DNA of 64,000 nucleotides, from contig NC_060059.1 in NCBI RefSeq assembly GCF_020283565.1, forward strand, positions 13,399,501 to 13,463,500. The letters are read 5' to 3'. Positions 22,411 through 33,344 of the stretch are shown piece after piece; within the stretch, counting starts at the first letter, position 1; each line of letters starts with the position of its first letter. The position numbers and the translations under genes are program-made. A model generated the notes under the pieces. That model had not been told where the DNA came from, ran no database searches, and saw only the letters and a list, made by a program, of their open reading frames with translations. This DNA is from Trifolium pratense (Eukaryota; Streptophyta; Magnoliopsida; Fabales; Fabaceae).

Positions 22411-25143
22411 CATTAATTTTTTTTTTTACACAAATAAACTTATCTCATTTCATTAATCAATTGGTTCTCAATACAATGAGGAATCGAATAGAAAATACAG
22501 CGACTAGCTCAAGAATCGGCCACCCTTGCTAACTTATGAGCTACCGAGTTCGCTTGACGCTTAATAAACTTGACCTCAAAGTTAGAATTTAAAAGCAACA
22601 TGTTTTTTATGCTAGAAATAAGAACACAAAACATAGACACACCACCATAACTAGTCTGCAATGCTCTCACAACAGTTTGTGAATCACATTCGAAGATATT
22701 GATAGTTCTTCCTACATTATGGAATCCGGCATCGACGTTGCATTTCACCCAACCTCGTTGCGGAGGCTGCCACTGATATTGCTGCTGGATCTGTTCATTG
22801 TTTGCTGCACTGTCACCAAAATATTGTGCTAAATACCAATCTTTCCAAACATAGCTAGCATTCCCATTTGTATTGCTCCACTCTTATCATGATTCCACAA
22901 CCAATTATTTACCCAAATCATAACTGCTACTCTTCCTGCAACCACCTTTGTTTCCTTTCTACATATATCAAAAATAACTTCTTTTACATTATTAAAATGC
23001 TGCAGCCTTGTTGCTAACACCGAGGATAATTGCGCTGCAGCCCAGCTGTCCTTGCTTTCTATGCAATCAAAGAAAATGTATTGCATCCTCCTCGAGTTCA
23101 CACTGCATAATTCACAGCTTGCCGGACACTGAACATGGTGCTGTCGAAGCCTCTTTCTAGTTGGAAGGCAGTCGCGACATATCCGCCAAAGTAGATGCTT
23201 GACTTTCGGCGGTGCTCAAATTTGCCACAAGCTTATCCATTCTCCTTGCACCCCGCCGCGACACACTCTTTCTTCCTGTTCATGCATCAGCAAACGGTAA
23301 CCCGACCTCACTGCGAATTTCCCGTTCTGCTCCTCCTTCCATATCAATCAGTCTTGTTGAATTTCCATAACCAACAGTACTGCTAGTATTTGTTCAACTG
23401 CATCATATGAAAATAAATTCATGACCTTGTGAGCATCCCATTGTCTCTCATTCTCAAGCATAAGACTGTTCACGTTAATATGATACGCACCTTGGGATTG
23501 CGGTGCACATATCCTTCCATGAGCTGAATCTCTTATCCAAGGATCCGTCATCACTTTGATTGATCTACCATCACCAAAAGTCCACCTACAACCCAATTTT
23601 AACACATGACAAGCTTTCCATAAACTTCTCCACACATAGCTTGGATTGGACCCAAGGTTAGCTTCAAGAAAAGATGAGTGTAGAAAATACCTTGCTTTGA
23701 ACATCCTTGACACCAATGTTTCCGGCTTCGTCATTATTTTCCATCCTTGTTTCGCCACCACAGCCAAGTTAAAAGCTTTAAAATCACGCCTAAGCCCCCA
23801 GTCTCTTTAGCACAAGTCATCCTTTCCCATGACAACCACCTAATGCCTTTGTTGTTATTACCTCCTCCCCACCAAAATGAGTTCAACATCTTCTCTATAT
23901 CATTCACTGTCGCATCCGGAATAATGTACACGCTCATAACATAAGACGATATTTGCTTGAAGGACCGATTTTATCATTACCTCCTCCCGGCTTTAGATAG
24001 CGGTCTTCCTCTCCATGAGTTGATCCTCTTCCATACGCAATCCTTAATGTATGTAAATGTCTCCTTCTTGCTCCTCCCAACCATTGACGGTAGTCCCAAG
24101 TATGTACCTGTTCCTAACACATGATGAATCCCTGTGATTCTTGACAAGTCCTCCTGTGCTGGTCTACTAGTGTTCCTGCTGAAGAACACCTCTACTAGTG
24201 CCTCTGCATATAATCTAAGAATCTCCATAATGTGGTTAGCTTCAGTTATATGGCCCTGCAAAAATAGGTGGGACACCATTGATGCCCCTCTACATATTTG
24301 TACTCCATGTATGTCTCCTCGCAATTGCTTTGTTAATGAGTGTTGAAAGTCCTACCGCTACAAGGATAAAAAGATATGGAGAAAGCGGGTCTCTCTGTCT
24401 CAATCCCCTTCCTGGTTGAATTGGTCCAACTCTATCCGAATTAACAAGTACTGAATAATACACAGAGCTCACACACATCATTACCCAGTGAATCCATCTT
24501 TCTCAAAAGCCATCCGACTTAAGACACCTCTCAAAAAAGTCCAATCAACTCTATCATAAGCTTTACTTATGTTGATCTTAAGTGTCAGCTCCCCCTTATT
24601 ACCTCTCGTCTTTCTTTTTCGTGCATGAATGATTTCGATGGCTATGAGCGCATTTTCAAGTATTGACCTTCCTACCACAAATGCCGATTGTTCTTCTGAT
24701 ACACGTTTAGATAGACAACCTCTCAGCTTATTTGCTAGAAGTTGTACCACCATCTTGTACACCACATTACACATAGAGATAGGCCTCAAATCCTTCATAT
24801 TATTAGGATTTTCATATTTAGGAATAAGACATATATTTGTGTCATTCAACGAGGACAAAAATTACCCTATATTCAGCCAATTGAACACCGCTTCAAAAAT
24901 ATCATCTCCACACATATTCCAAAACTTCTAATAGAATGCCGAATTAAATCCATCCGGACCCGGTGACTTGTCTGAATGCATTTGAAGTAGTGCCTTGTGC
25001 AGCTCCTCTTTCGTAATAGGGGCTAATAATCTCTCGTTGTCCTTATTTGCTACTCTCGGTTGAATGATGGAGAGACCATGCTCATGAGCGCCTTCTTTTG
25101 CTTCGAATAGTTGGTTGAAATATGCCTTTGCCATCTCGCACAA
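22411..25143 (-). pseudogene. LINE (L1-like) non-LTR retrotransposon remnant
   Basis: Broken minus-strand frames follow the order of a plant L1 ORF2 from high to low coordinate. The endonuclease-RT linker is at 25143-24928 (KSPGPDGFN). Reverse transcriptase is at 24858-24290 (ICLIPKYENPNNMKDLRPIS, EEQSAFVVGRSI, GLRQRDPLSPYLF). The thumb is at 24324-23977 (YLGLPSMVGRSKKE), the connection at 23937-23348 (LNSFWWGG), zf-RVT at 23101-22829, and an RNase H-like end at 22748-22509 (CDSQTVV, KRQANSVAHKLA). The catalytic FADD box is deleted: SHLF is followed directly by LQGHITEANHI. The endonuclease domain is absent. A T-run at 22411-22422 is the poly(A) tail. The copy is dead. Confidence 0.88.
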
Positions 25144-25199
25144 TTAAATCAACAATCTCATTGATGTTGTTTCATAATATTTCATCTATAGGTATTAGA

Positions 25200-25636
25200 T
25201 GATACTGATTGTTCTCGACTGGGACTAGAGTTAGCCCAACATCACATCCACTTTGCCCAATACGGTGTGCCCCATCGTATTCACGTCAGTAGAGCATGGT
25301 GGAACAACTTTACTAGGATAGGAGCAGATTACTGCTCTTCCCATTATCCAAGGGAAATATCTTGACAGTTTCTCTTATTGGGCCAAGCAAATGCAGCCCA
25401 TTAAGAGGACCTTTGGCCCAACGCTGGGGCTATATAAGCTCTCCTACACAGGAGAGCAAAGAAACTATTCACTCACTTACTTTCTCTCTCTTGTATCTCA
25501 GTGCTCTCTTTATCTCTCTAACTTTGGCATCGGAGCACCTGCAGGTACAATCCCCCTCTGTGGATTAGCTGCTCGACCCACGGTCAACCACCTGCTCAAC
25601 GGACTTCCAACTGGCCATCACCTGTTCTGATCAACA
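25200..25636 (+). repeat. Solo LTR, Ty3/gypsy-like
   Basis: The segment is TG...CA bounded and about 437 bp, with a TATA box (CTATATAAGCTCTCCTAC at about 25429) and a transcribed leader. Most of it is similar, with much divergence, to 47160-47706 in the opposite orientation, including the phrase GGTACAATCCCCCTCTGTGG. No internal retrotransposon domains lie next to either copy. No clear 5-bp target duplication was seen. Confidence 0.6.
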
Positions 25637-25704
25637 GTTAAGATCAATAACGATAATTTTTTACCGGATAATCGTCTTAAAAAATTGATCATGTCTATAA
25701 AATA

Positions 25705-25827
25705 CTTTCTCCGTCCCAAAATATAAGCAAAAATGAGTCAAAAAACTTATGTATTTAGTTTAAAATTTGGACCAAATACATTCACTTTTGTTGACCATAT
25801 TTTGCTTATATTTTGGGACGAAGGGAG
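25705..25827. mobile_element. Stowaway-type MITE, 123 bp
   Basis: The ends are CTTTCTCCGTCCCAAAATAT and, inverted, ATATTTTGGGACGAAGGGAG, flanked by TA on both sides (25703-25704 and 25828-25829). The TA duplication and CTCCCTCCG-like tips define the Tc1/mariner Stowaway class. Confidence 0.8.
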
Positions 25828-25939
25828 TATGACATTAATCGGAAATCATTTGATATGTTAATAAGATACTTCAAAATTAATTTATTTTTTTGAATGTTCA
25901 AAATTGACTAAAAGTGGGCTTTGTCTAAAATGATGCACA

Positions 25940-26200
25940 AGTCGTGAATATTAGTACAAAATTCACTGTTGAATTGAAAATTTATATAATATAGATTATT
26001 CATAATTTTTTTTTAAAGAAATCCAAAATCATTTGATATTCAATAAAAACACATAAACCATTAATTTTGATATGTTTCAATAACATATCAAATGATTTTA
26101 GATTTCTTTAAAAAAAATTATGGATAATTTATACGATATAAACTTTCAATCTAACGTGAATTTTATAAAATTTGTATTCGTTATAATAATATTGAAAACT
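25940..26200. repeat. Degenerate inverted-repeat element related to 44712-45084
   Basis: Two arms with AAATCATTTGATAT / ATATCAAATGATTT and flanking ATTTCTTT / AAAGAAAT pieces form a hairpin of about 260 bp. The arm TATACGATATAAACTTTCAA also occurs in the better preserved element at 44712-45084. The boundaries are approximate. Confidence 0.5.
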
Positions 26201-26362
26201 AATTGATTTTGAAATGTATGTTTTTTTAGATTGTATTTGTCAAATCTATTTTTATTTTGGATTTTTCCAAACTATAAAGGATCCAAAATGAAGAATATTT
26301 TTGAGTTTTTGGAGATTTAAGAGCAATGGAGCCTAAAAAAACAAATTTCCAACAAAATGAAG

Positions 26363-26618
26363 AGATGTTTTCTCTTCCCCTCCCATGAATCTTTTATACC
26401 CCCAATATTCTAATTTTGCCCTTACAGAAAAATTCGGTTCGCAGAAACCGAATTTTTTCTAGTGCAAATTCAGAGTAAATTTCGGTTTTTAGAAATCGAA
26501 ATTTGTTTTCAAGGCAAAAAAAAACTTCGGTTTCTACGAACCGAAGTTTTTTCAAGGGCAAAATTGGAAATTCAGGGGATAAAAGATTCATGGGGTGGGG
26601 AGAGAAAAAACCTTTGCC
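26363..26618. mobile_element. MITE sharing termini with the MULE-OTU element
   Basis: The left end is TTTTCTCTTCCCCTCCCATG. The right end in reverse is TTTTCTCTCCCCACCCCATG. Both continue into AATCTTTTAT. The interior is made of TTCGGTTT...AAACCGAA palindromic blocks of the same style as the flanks of the element at 12680-16844. It has no coding capacity. It ends about 100 bp upstream of the ABRE/G-box region of the SDR gene. Confidence 0.7.
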
Positions 26619-26678
26619 GTTGCCGACCGTTTCTTCAAATATAGGGCCGTAACGTAACAAATTCCACGACATTCTAAC

Positions 26679-26795
26679 GTATGACACGTCAACACCTCTT
26701 TCTACCAATGTTCACCACGTGGCATATTCATATATCCATATATAAAACTTTTTTGTTCATTCATTCATTCATTCATCCCATGTCACACGTGCACT
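26679..26795 (+). promoter_or_regulatory. Promoter of the SDR gene with ABRE/G-box motifs
   Basis: GACACGTCA lies near 26682, CCACGTGGC (a G-box/ABRE core) at 26715-26723 and CACACGTGC near 26784. A TATA box, TATATAAAA, lies at 26739-26747, and a short (ATTC)n repeat separates it from the start codon. Clustered ACGT cores are known binding sites for ABA-responsive bZIP factors. ABA or seed-maturation control is an inference that fits the expression of this SDR family. Confidence 0.55.
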
Positions 26796-29423
26796 ATGTT
26801 CAAGTGTCTTAGTACTACGCATTACACGTTCAACCGAACACTTTGTTCATCATCAAGATCTCTAACAACTATTTCCACCTTCTCTAATTTCACTTCCAAA
26901 AACAACACTCATCATAATCACTTTCTACCTAAATTTCCACTAACTCACAAATTTCCTTCCATATCTTTTCCCAAATTCTTGTTTGTAAGAATGGCTTCTG
27001 GTGAACAGAAATTTCCACCACAAAAACAAGACACACAACCTGGAAAGGAACATGTTATGGATCCATTGCCTCAATTCACTTGCCCTGATTACAAGCCATC
27101 AAACAAACTTCAAGTATATATATGTTTGTTCACTTTTATTATCAAATTGCGCGATTACGAGAAGAGATCCTCTCCATTGTACATTTTCTCCAGCTATTTC
27201 TTTTATTGCAGAGGATTTTTTTCTCAAATTTTACGCTTAGGAAAATAAATAGAAAATTTTGAATTTGAATTCGGACCTTTAAATATTGCAAGATCAACTA
27301 AAATATGGTTATGGGACCTTTTACTACCGCTTATTTTGTAAAAAAAATAATTTATTTTGTACAAAATAAATATATCATTTTTACAAGTTTTCTTAGGTAA
27401 CAAGTTTTCATCTTTTTTGTTGCATATTTTAAAAACTGCTCTAAATGAAATATTTGTTTAGGAGGAATTCAAAATAATTGGTGGGGACAATTTATTTTAT
27501 AAAGTCTGGGCAAAATTTTATTTTTAAGCAAAAATTTCAGTTTTGCAATTTTCTTTCAGTTTTATCCTAAACTAATTCCAAAAATACCAAGAAAAATTAC
27601 CTGAGTCTGGGCAGATGTCCGAGCTATGCAAAAATATATATTAGTTTTGCCATAAATTAACCCCTAAAATACTAAAAAAATTAACCAAGAGGCCAAAAAA
27701 ATTAACCAAGAGGCCAGCCAAGTGTCCGGGCTGGCTGGGCCATAGATCCCCCATGAGTTCATGGACACATTTTTGAATGAAAATTTGAACATTGATTTGT
27801 CACTTGTTAGAAAATTAGTTTTTTCTAGCTAGATCTAATATTTTGTAAATTTGTGATTAAATTATTTGATGCTCAAAATTGCTTGTAATTAAGATAGTGA
27901 TTTTTTCCCTTGTGCAAAATTTCAGGGAAAGATAGCTGTAATAACAGGGGGTGACTCTGGAATTGGACGAGCAGTATGCAATTTGTTTTCCTTAGAAGGT
28001 GCTACAGTTGCATTCACATATGTAAAGGGTGATGAAGACAAGGATGCTAAGGACACACTTGAAATGATAAAGAATGCAAAAACTGCAGATGCTAAGGATC
28101 CAATGGCTTTAGCAGCTGACTTGGGTTTTGATGAGAATTGCAAGAGAGTTGTGGATGATGTTGTCAATGCTTATGGACATATTGACATTCTTGTTAACAA
28201 TGCAGCTGAACAATATGAGTGTTCATCAGTAGAGGAGATTGATGAGCCTAGGCTTGAGAGGGTGTTTAGAACAAATATCTTCTCATATTTCTTCATGACC
28301 AGGTCAGTATCTGTGTAGCACCGATACTTCTGATAAAAACGTGTCAAAGTGTGTGAAACGTGACATGTTATATTTAATTAATTTGTTTTCTCAAATTATT
28401 ATTGGTGTCAGACTTAACATTATCAGGTTGTCTTAGATAACATGTCTTTTAATATACCATAGGTTAAGGCAATTCATTTATGTACCTTCGTCCTAATAAA
28501 TTGAGCTATTGGGCGTGTGGAGTGGATAGCTCAAATTGTTTAACGTAAAGGTTAAAGGTGTTAAGGAGTTAAAGGTTCTAAGGAGTTAAAGGTCCAAAGT
28601 TCAAGTTTTGACGAAGGTGAAAAATACTGACACTGACAACTAATTATTAACTTTGTCAATTTAAAAAAAATAAATAAATTGAGCTATTGAGCTAAGCTAA
28701 CTCTTATAAAACTAAATTAGAGTTTTTGGGACTTTTTTCCTCCAAAAAAATTGAGGGCTAAAGCTAGTACTTGAGTTGTCTGACTTTCAGGTTGGTCCTA
28801 GTCGGACTCAAGTCGTTGTGTATGTGTCGTGTCTGTGTCGGTACTTCATAGATATATACAATTCATGTATATATTTTAGGCTTATATATAATTGTAAGTT
28901 TGTAACATATACATTCAGGCATTCATTGAAGCACATGAAGGAAGGGAGCAGCATTATAAACACAACATCAGTGAATGCATACAAAGGAAATGCAAAACTA
29001 CTAGACTATACATCTACCAAGGGTGCAATTGTGGCATTTACAAGGGGACTATCACTTCAGCTTGTGAGCAAAGGAATAAGGGTGAATGGTGTGGCACCTG
29101 GACCCATATGGACACCATTGATACCAGCATCTTTTAAGGAGGAAGAGACTGCTCAATTTGGTGGTCAAGTTCCTATGAACAGAGCTGGACAGCCTATTGA
29201 GGTTGCTCCATCTTATGTCTTTCTTGCTTCCAACCAATGTTCCTCTTATTTTACAGGACAAGTCCTTCACCCCAATGGTAATTAACATCCTTAATTGCTT
29301 GTTTCTAAGGATATTGCACACTAGAGTTATATGTAATGTGTATATTAATTAATTTTAGAAGTTTATTAATTACTAACATTTTAACATGTATTTTTTTCAG
29401 GTGGAACTGTTGTGAATGGTTGA
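26796..29423 (+). CDS. Short-chain dehydrogenase (NADPH-dependent aldehyde reductase / glucose-ribitol dehydrogenase type)
   Basis: Four exons, 26796-27113, 27926-28302, 28919-29277 and 29401-29423, all with GT-AG borders, give an uninterrupted 358-residue protein. Residues 1-65 are rich in Ser/Thr/Phe and lack acidic residues, like a plastid transit peptide. A second Met (MASGEQKFPP, 26991) begins the conserved core. The core has the cofactor loop ITGGDSGIGRAV, the NNAAEQ motif, the catalytic Tyr and Lys in DYTSTKG, and GIRVNGVAPGPIWTPL. The family (Arabidopsis ChlADR1, At1g54870; legume glucose and ribitol dehydrogenase homologues) reduces reactive aldehydes with NADPH in the chloroplast and is often seed- and ABA-linked. 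Substrate here is inferred. The nearest neighbours are repeats. Confidence 0.9.
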
Positions 29424-30110
29424 AGATTTAGTGATATTTATTATATGCATGAACAAACAACAGTAGAATAGTAGTGTAGTATGGTACAAAATGTGTACCT
29501 CTCTTAGCCCTATGGACTGCTAGAGATGGGGGATTGGGAGGAATATGTGCTTTTAATTTAATGTAGAAAACTAAATAATATGTACTTTAAAGAAACAATG
29601 TAATATGGAGAACCAAATTATATCTCACTTTCAGAAAAAAATTATATCAAATTATAAATCGTTTTACATTAGTATCTAAATGTTATTTTTTTTCTATTAT
29701 ACATTTATACCATTAACTATATTCTTGCATTACTAATTCCATAATCTTTTTTTGTATACACAATACTTACACAAGGGTATTTGTGTAATTTAATTTACAC
29801 AAGGGTATACGTTAGCAACATAGAAAACATTAATCACACAAGCGGATTAAGCGTTACGGTTTTTAGTTTGAATTTAGCTAATTGTTTTAGCATATGTTTT
29901 ACTAAAACAGTTTTTGGACCCATTGATCTTCATTTTAGTAATGAGTTTTTTGTACGCATTTTTACTTAATAGTTTTTTACATTTGATTCAACGTCTCTAT
30001 GTGACTTTTTTTGTTTTGTTTTACAGCATCTCTATGTAACTTAATTTTTTTTTCCATAAGTCAATTATTCATAAAAATTTTAGAATAATCTTCAACATAC
30101 ATAATAGAAA
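29424..30110. other. 3' flank of the SDR gene, no further feature
   Basis: 3' UTR and AT-rich DNA. The 62-codon frame at 29781-29969 shows no domain and is not supported. This interval may include part of a Helitron that ends at 30158. Confidence 0.4.
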
Positions 30111-30128
30111 ATATGGATCACACATACA

Positions 30129-30158
30129 GGCGCGGAACGCGCCCTGTCTGGCCGCTAG
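30129..30158 (+). mobile_element. Helitron 3' terminus (plus orientation)
   Basis: A 15-base hairpin GGCGCGGAACGCGCC (30129-30143) is followed 11 bases later by CTAG (30155-30158) and then T. This is the canonical Helitron 3' end (hairpin, CTRR, inserted before T). The 5' TC end was not located. Confidence 0.6.
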
Positions 30159-30179
30159 TTATAATAATAATTATTATTA

Positions 30180-30526
30180 CTAGCGGGCCAGGCAGGCGCG
30201 TTCCGCACCTGCCTGTGTCTAACTTATGTACCCAAAAAAAAGATACGCCTTATGTTATGGTGAGTTTGTTAATAAAAGATTTTTGTTGCTACTAAAAAAA
30301 AGCAAGGGTAATGTTGGTATTATGAAAATTCTACCCCAAAACTCATGTATTCTTTTTATATATTATAGTATAGAATAGATATAGATGAAAAAACCATTAA
30401 AAAAAAAAGAGAGGAAGTTAAGGGCAATTATGGAATAATTAAAAAACCATAAAGGAAGTTAAGGGCAAAATGGACCAAAAAAAATCCAGCCCAAACTCCC
30501 TTATCCCCTTTATATATTGTTATAGA
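30180..30526 (-). mobile_element. Small non-autonomous Helitron, about 347 bp
   Basis: On the minus strand it starts TCTATAACAATATATAAAGG at 30526 and ends with a hairpin GGTGCGGAACGCGCC (30195-30209) and CTAG at 30183-30180. The flanks are A before TC and T after CTAG, as expected for Helitron insertion between A and T. Its 3' end faces the plus-strand end at 30158, 21 bases away. There is no coding capacity. Confidence 0.65.
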
Positions 30527-30549
30527 TATATTTCAAAAGTAATTATATA

Positions 30550-30665
30550 CTCCCTCCGTACTAAAATATAAAAGAAAATTGGTCAAAAAATTGATGTATT
30601 TAGTTAAAAATTTGGACTGAATACATCAACTTTGTTTGACCAATTTTTTCTTTTGGGACAAGTAG
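30550..30665. mobile_element. Stowaway-type MITE (diverged)
   Basis: It begins CTCCCTCCGTACTAAAATAT after TA. The right end is degraded (TTTTGGGACAAGTAG followed by TA). The internal GTATTTAGTTAAAAATTTGGAC phrase is shared with the copies at 25705 and 56835. Confidence 0.7.
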
Positions 30666-31189
30666 TATATGTTGGTCAAGTTGAAAATAGCACGTTGCCT
30701 TTTTTCTGCTTGGGTCAAGGCACGTTAATAAAGCATCAACATAACCTTGTTCATAAAAAAGCATCAACATTAACACTAATCCCCTTTCTTTATCTTTATT
30801 GTGTATAAATACTTTATTTAGATGAGAGGAAGTCCTCATGTCCGGTTTTCAAAGGGGGAGATTCATCTTATTGGATCTATCCAAATTTTTCGTTTGCTAG
30901 CGCTGTAGTTAAGAAATCAACTTTCTTACGATTATGAGGTTCATTCGAATGTGAAATTCAATCCTGGAATATAGTATCCCACCCTTTCTTGAATCCTGGA
31001 ATATAGTATCCCACCCTTTCTTGAATGAACCTAAAAATTGAAAAAATGCATATTGCTGCTATGTATTAAGATCAAAATACCTCTCGACTCTTGTTATAGA
31101 ATGCATATGGAATATAATATATTAATTATTGAATGAACCTAAACGGTGAAAGTTTGCTTATATGTGAGATTTGATAGGCACGAACAAGG
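30666..31189. other. Intergenic stretch with an intron-domain-like hairpin and a short direct repeat
   Basis: Near 30820-30860 the sequence GATGAGAGGAAGTCCTCATG, followed by TCCGGTTTT, resembles the 3' half of an organellar group II intron domain V. This is tentative. At 30960-31025 a ~36-bp segment (AATCCTGGAATATAGTATCC) is repeated twice in tandem. No gene is supported. Confidence 0.3.
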
Positions 31190-31739
31190 TTGTTAGGATC
31201 TGAATTTAAGCCCATATATTTTAACTTATTTAATTTTGAACGTATCTGAAATTAATAATTTTGTTTTGAATTTAGAAATTTAAGTGTTATGAATTTAATT
31301 AAGAAAAATATGAAAAAATTAATATATATATATATTATTATTTTTAAATTAAAATAAATTTTAAATATTAAATAATTCACACTTAATTAATTTTCTCTCA
31401 TTCTCATTATTTAAATATGACTGTAGTCTTGCATTTCAATAGCATATAATACAACAACTATACCTACGCCCATCAATATATCTTGTAAATAAATAATATC
31501 TGTTATTTTTTTTTTCACGTATTAAATATGACTTTTTGAATCATGTATATAATGTGAGATTGAATATTGATTGAATACAAAATGATTGTATGTTTTAACC
31601 CTTATTGTTTGATTTGATTTTTACGAAACCATATTATTATGTATCTTTTTTTTTTTTACAACTTTTTTTAAAGGGACAATATTTATGTATCTATTATTTA
31701 TCAAATAACTTATTATAATTAAATTTTCACAAATTATTA

Positions 31740-31975
31740 TTTTTTTGTTTACAATGAGTTGGGGATCGAACTCATGACCTATACTCCCTCCGGCCTCAAT
31801 TATAAGCAAATTCCACTTTTTAGATTCATTGGATAATCAATGTATTTGGCCTTAATTAAGTCTAGATACATTGATTTTCAAATGTATCTAAAAAGTGGAA
31901 TTTGCTTATAATTGAGGCCGGAGGGAGTAACATATTACCCAAACCCCTCACCACTAGACCAAACCTAGTGGCTTA
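31740..31975 (+). repeat. SINE-like sequence interrupted by a MITE
   Basis: GGGGATCGAACTCATGACCT (B-box-like) stands before the MITE. CAAACCCCTCACCACTAGAC stands behind it, followed by an ending like other SINE copies in this window. Removing the MITE restores a continuous element. Confidence 0.5.
31784..31927. mobile_element. Stowaway-type MITE with almost perfect hairpin, 144 bp
   Basis: CTCCCTCCGGCCTCAATTAT at the left is matched exactly by ATAATTGAGGCCGGAGGGAG at the right. The TIRs extend about 50 bp and the flanks are TA at 31782-31783 and 31928-31929. The near-identity of its arms suggests a recent insertion. Confidence 0.9.
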
Positions 31976-32600
31976 ATTTTTACAAATATATTTAAAACTT
32001 CTTATCTCAATTGGTAGAATAGGTCAAACATCATTTTGTCTATCTACCAAAAAAAAATTATTATATTTAAATAATCGCATAAAATTTTGTAAAATTATAT
32101 TATTTTATCAAAATTAATTACTTATTTGTTTTGTTGATCACTTGTTTTCATCTATTCTTTTTGTATTGTTTTTTTTTCTTTTCTTTTCTCGCACACATAC
32201 ACAAAAATATGAGACACTGCTGAAACACACGAATACTAAAAATTATTATTTGTCTACCTCTTGATGTATTCGATTCCTCCACCCCATTAGATCAAATAAT
32301 CAAGTATTCAACAATGAAATTTTGCTTATACAAAAAGAACAAAGAGAATATACTATTATAAAAAATAAGCACGAGTGTAAATAATTGTTACTCTTACGAT
32401 TATTAACATGAACCATTATAAAAATTAAGTGTCTCTTTACATATGATATTGTATTTATTACTAGTATGATATTATTGAATTGACTAAATAAAGATTAAGT
32501 TTTTGAATCGTTCGGTAATCAAAATAGTTTTAACTCCGATTTAACACAAAAGTCATACATATAGTTTACGATTTAAAACTAGTTCTTAATAACCAAGGCA

Positions 32601-33336
32601 CTAAGGTTGACGCTCGACTGGTTGGAGAGGGGTGAAGTTAGAGTCAGGGGAATGAGCTTTTTCAGTTGGTGTGCTGTTTTCGGGACAAATGTCACAGAAG
32701 TAAAAAAAAAAAAGCGTTTGTTTAATTAACTCTGAAACGAGCACTAGAACAGTATCTGAGTTGGTCCAACAATGGAAGTTAGAATTTCACCGAGTTACAT
32801 AACCAATTGGTGAATTATGCATCTAAGGGACCCAAGGTTTGGCAACTATATTCTAGGGTAAGAAGGAATCACTGGCTAGTTTGTTAGAGGAGCTGATGTG
32901 GTTTGTAAATCCAAATCCAACTCCTTCCACATAGTAAGGAATGTATGACGGAATGTTGAGACCTTACCATTATTATTTTTTAATGAGCGCATCCTTTTCT
33001 TTTGTTATTTATTTCTTTTGTTATTCATTTACAAATCAATAAAAAAAATTCATCATTGTTCTTTTAATTGTTTATTATTTGTTGTTTTTTGAGATTCGGT
33101 TCGTATCAAGATCAAAGGGAGTAACATCTATACTATTCAATCGGGCGAAGTATCTTTTATAAAGGATAAAATCCTACAAAACTGTAAAGGGTAATACTTC
33201 GATATGTTCCCACACTCTAACTTCAATGATGGGAACAACTCTGGTGCTCCAATGAACAACAATTATCTTATCTGCCTTTATTTAGAACAGTGGTTGATCC
33301 CTCGAGAGTGACATTCGTAATTTAATGTTATGTTCA
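32601..33336. other. Intergenic stretch, nothing recognised
   Basis: No supported open frame. The sequence on both sides of the hAT element (33120-33344 and 34144-34560) has more balanced base composition than its surroundings and could be a decayed gene or organellar DNA. I could not identify it. Confidence 0.3.
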
Positions 33337-33344
33337 CATTCACG

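Larger units (their letters stand above)
31190..32600 (+). repeat. Unclassified dispersed repeat, copy A
   Basis: Several blocks recur in inverse orientation at 42430-43400. Examples are the block around CTCCGATTTAACACAAAAGT, the block AGTGTAAATAATTGTTACTC, and TTAACTTATTTAATTTTGAA. Copy A also holds a SINE interrupted by a MITE (31740-31975). No open frames or LTR ends were recognised. The class is unknown. Confidence 0.55.
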
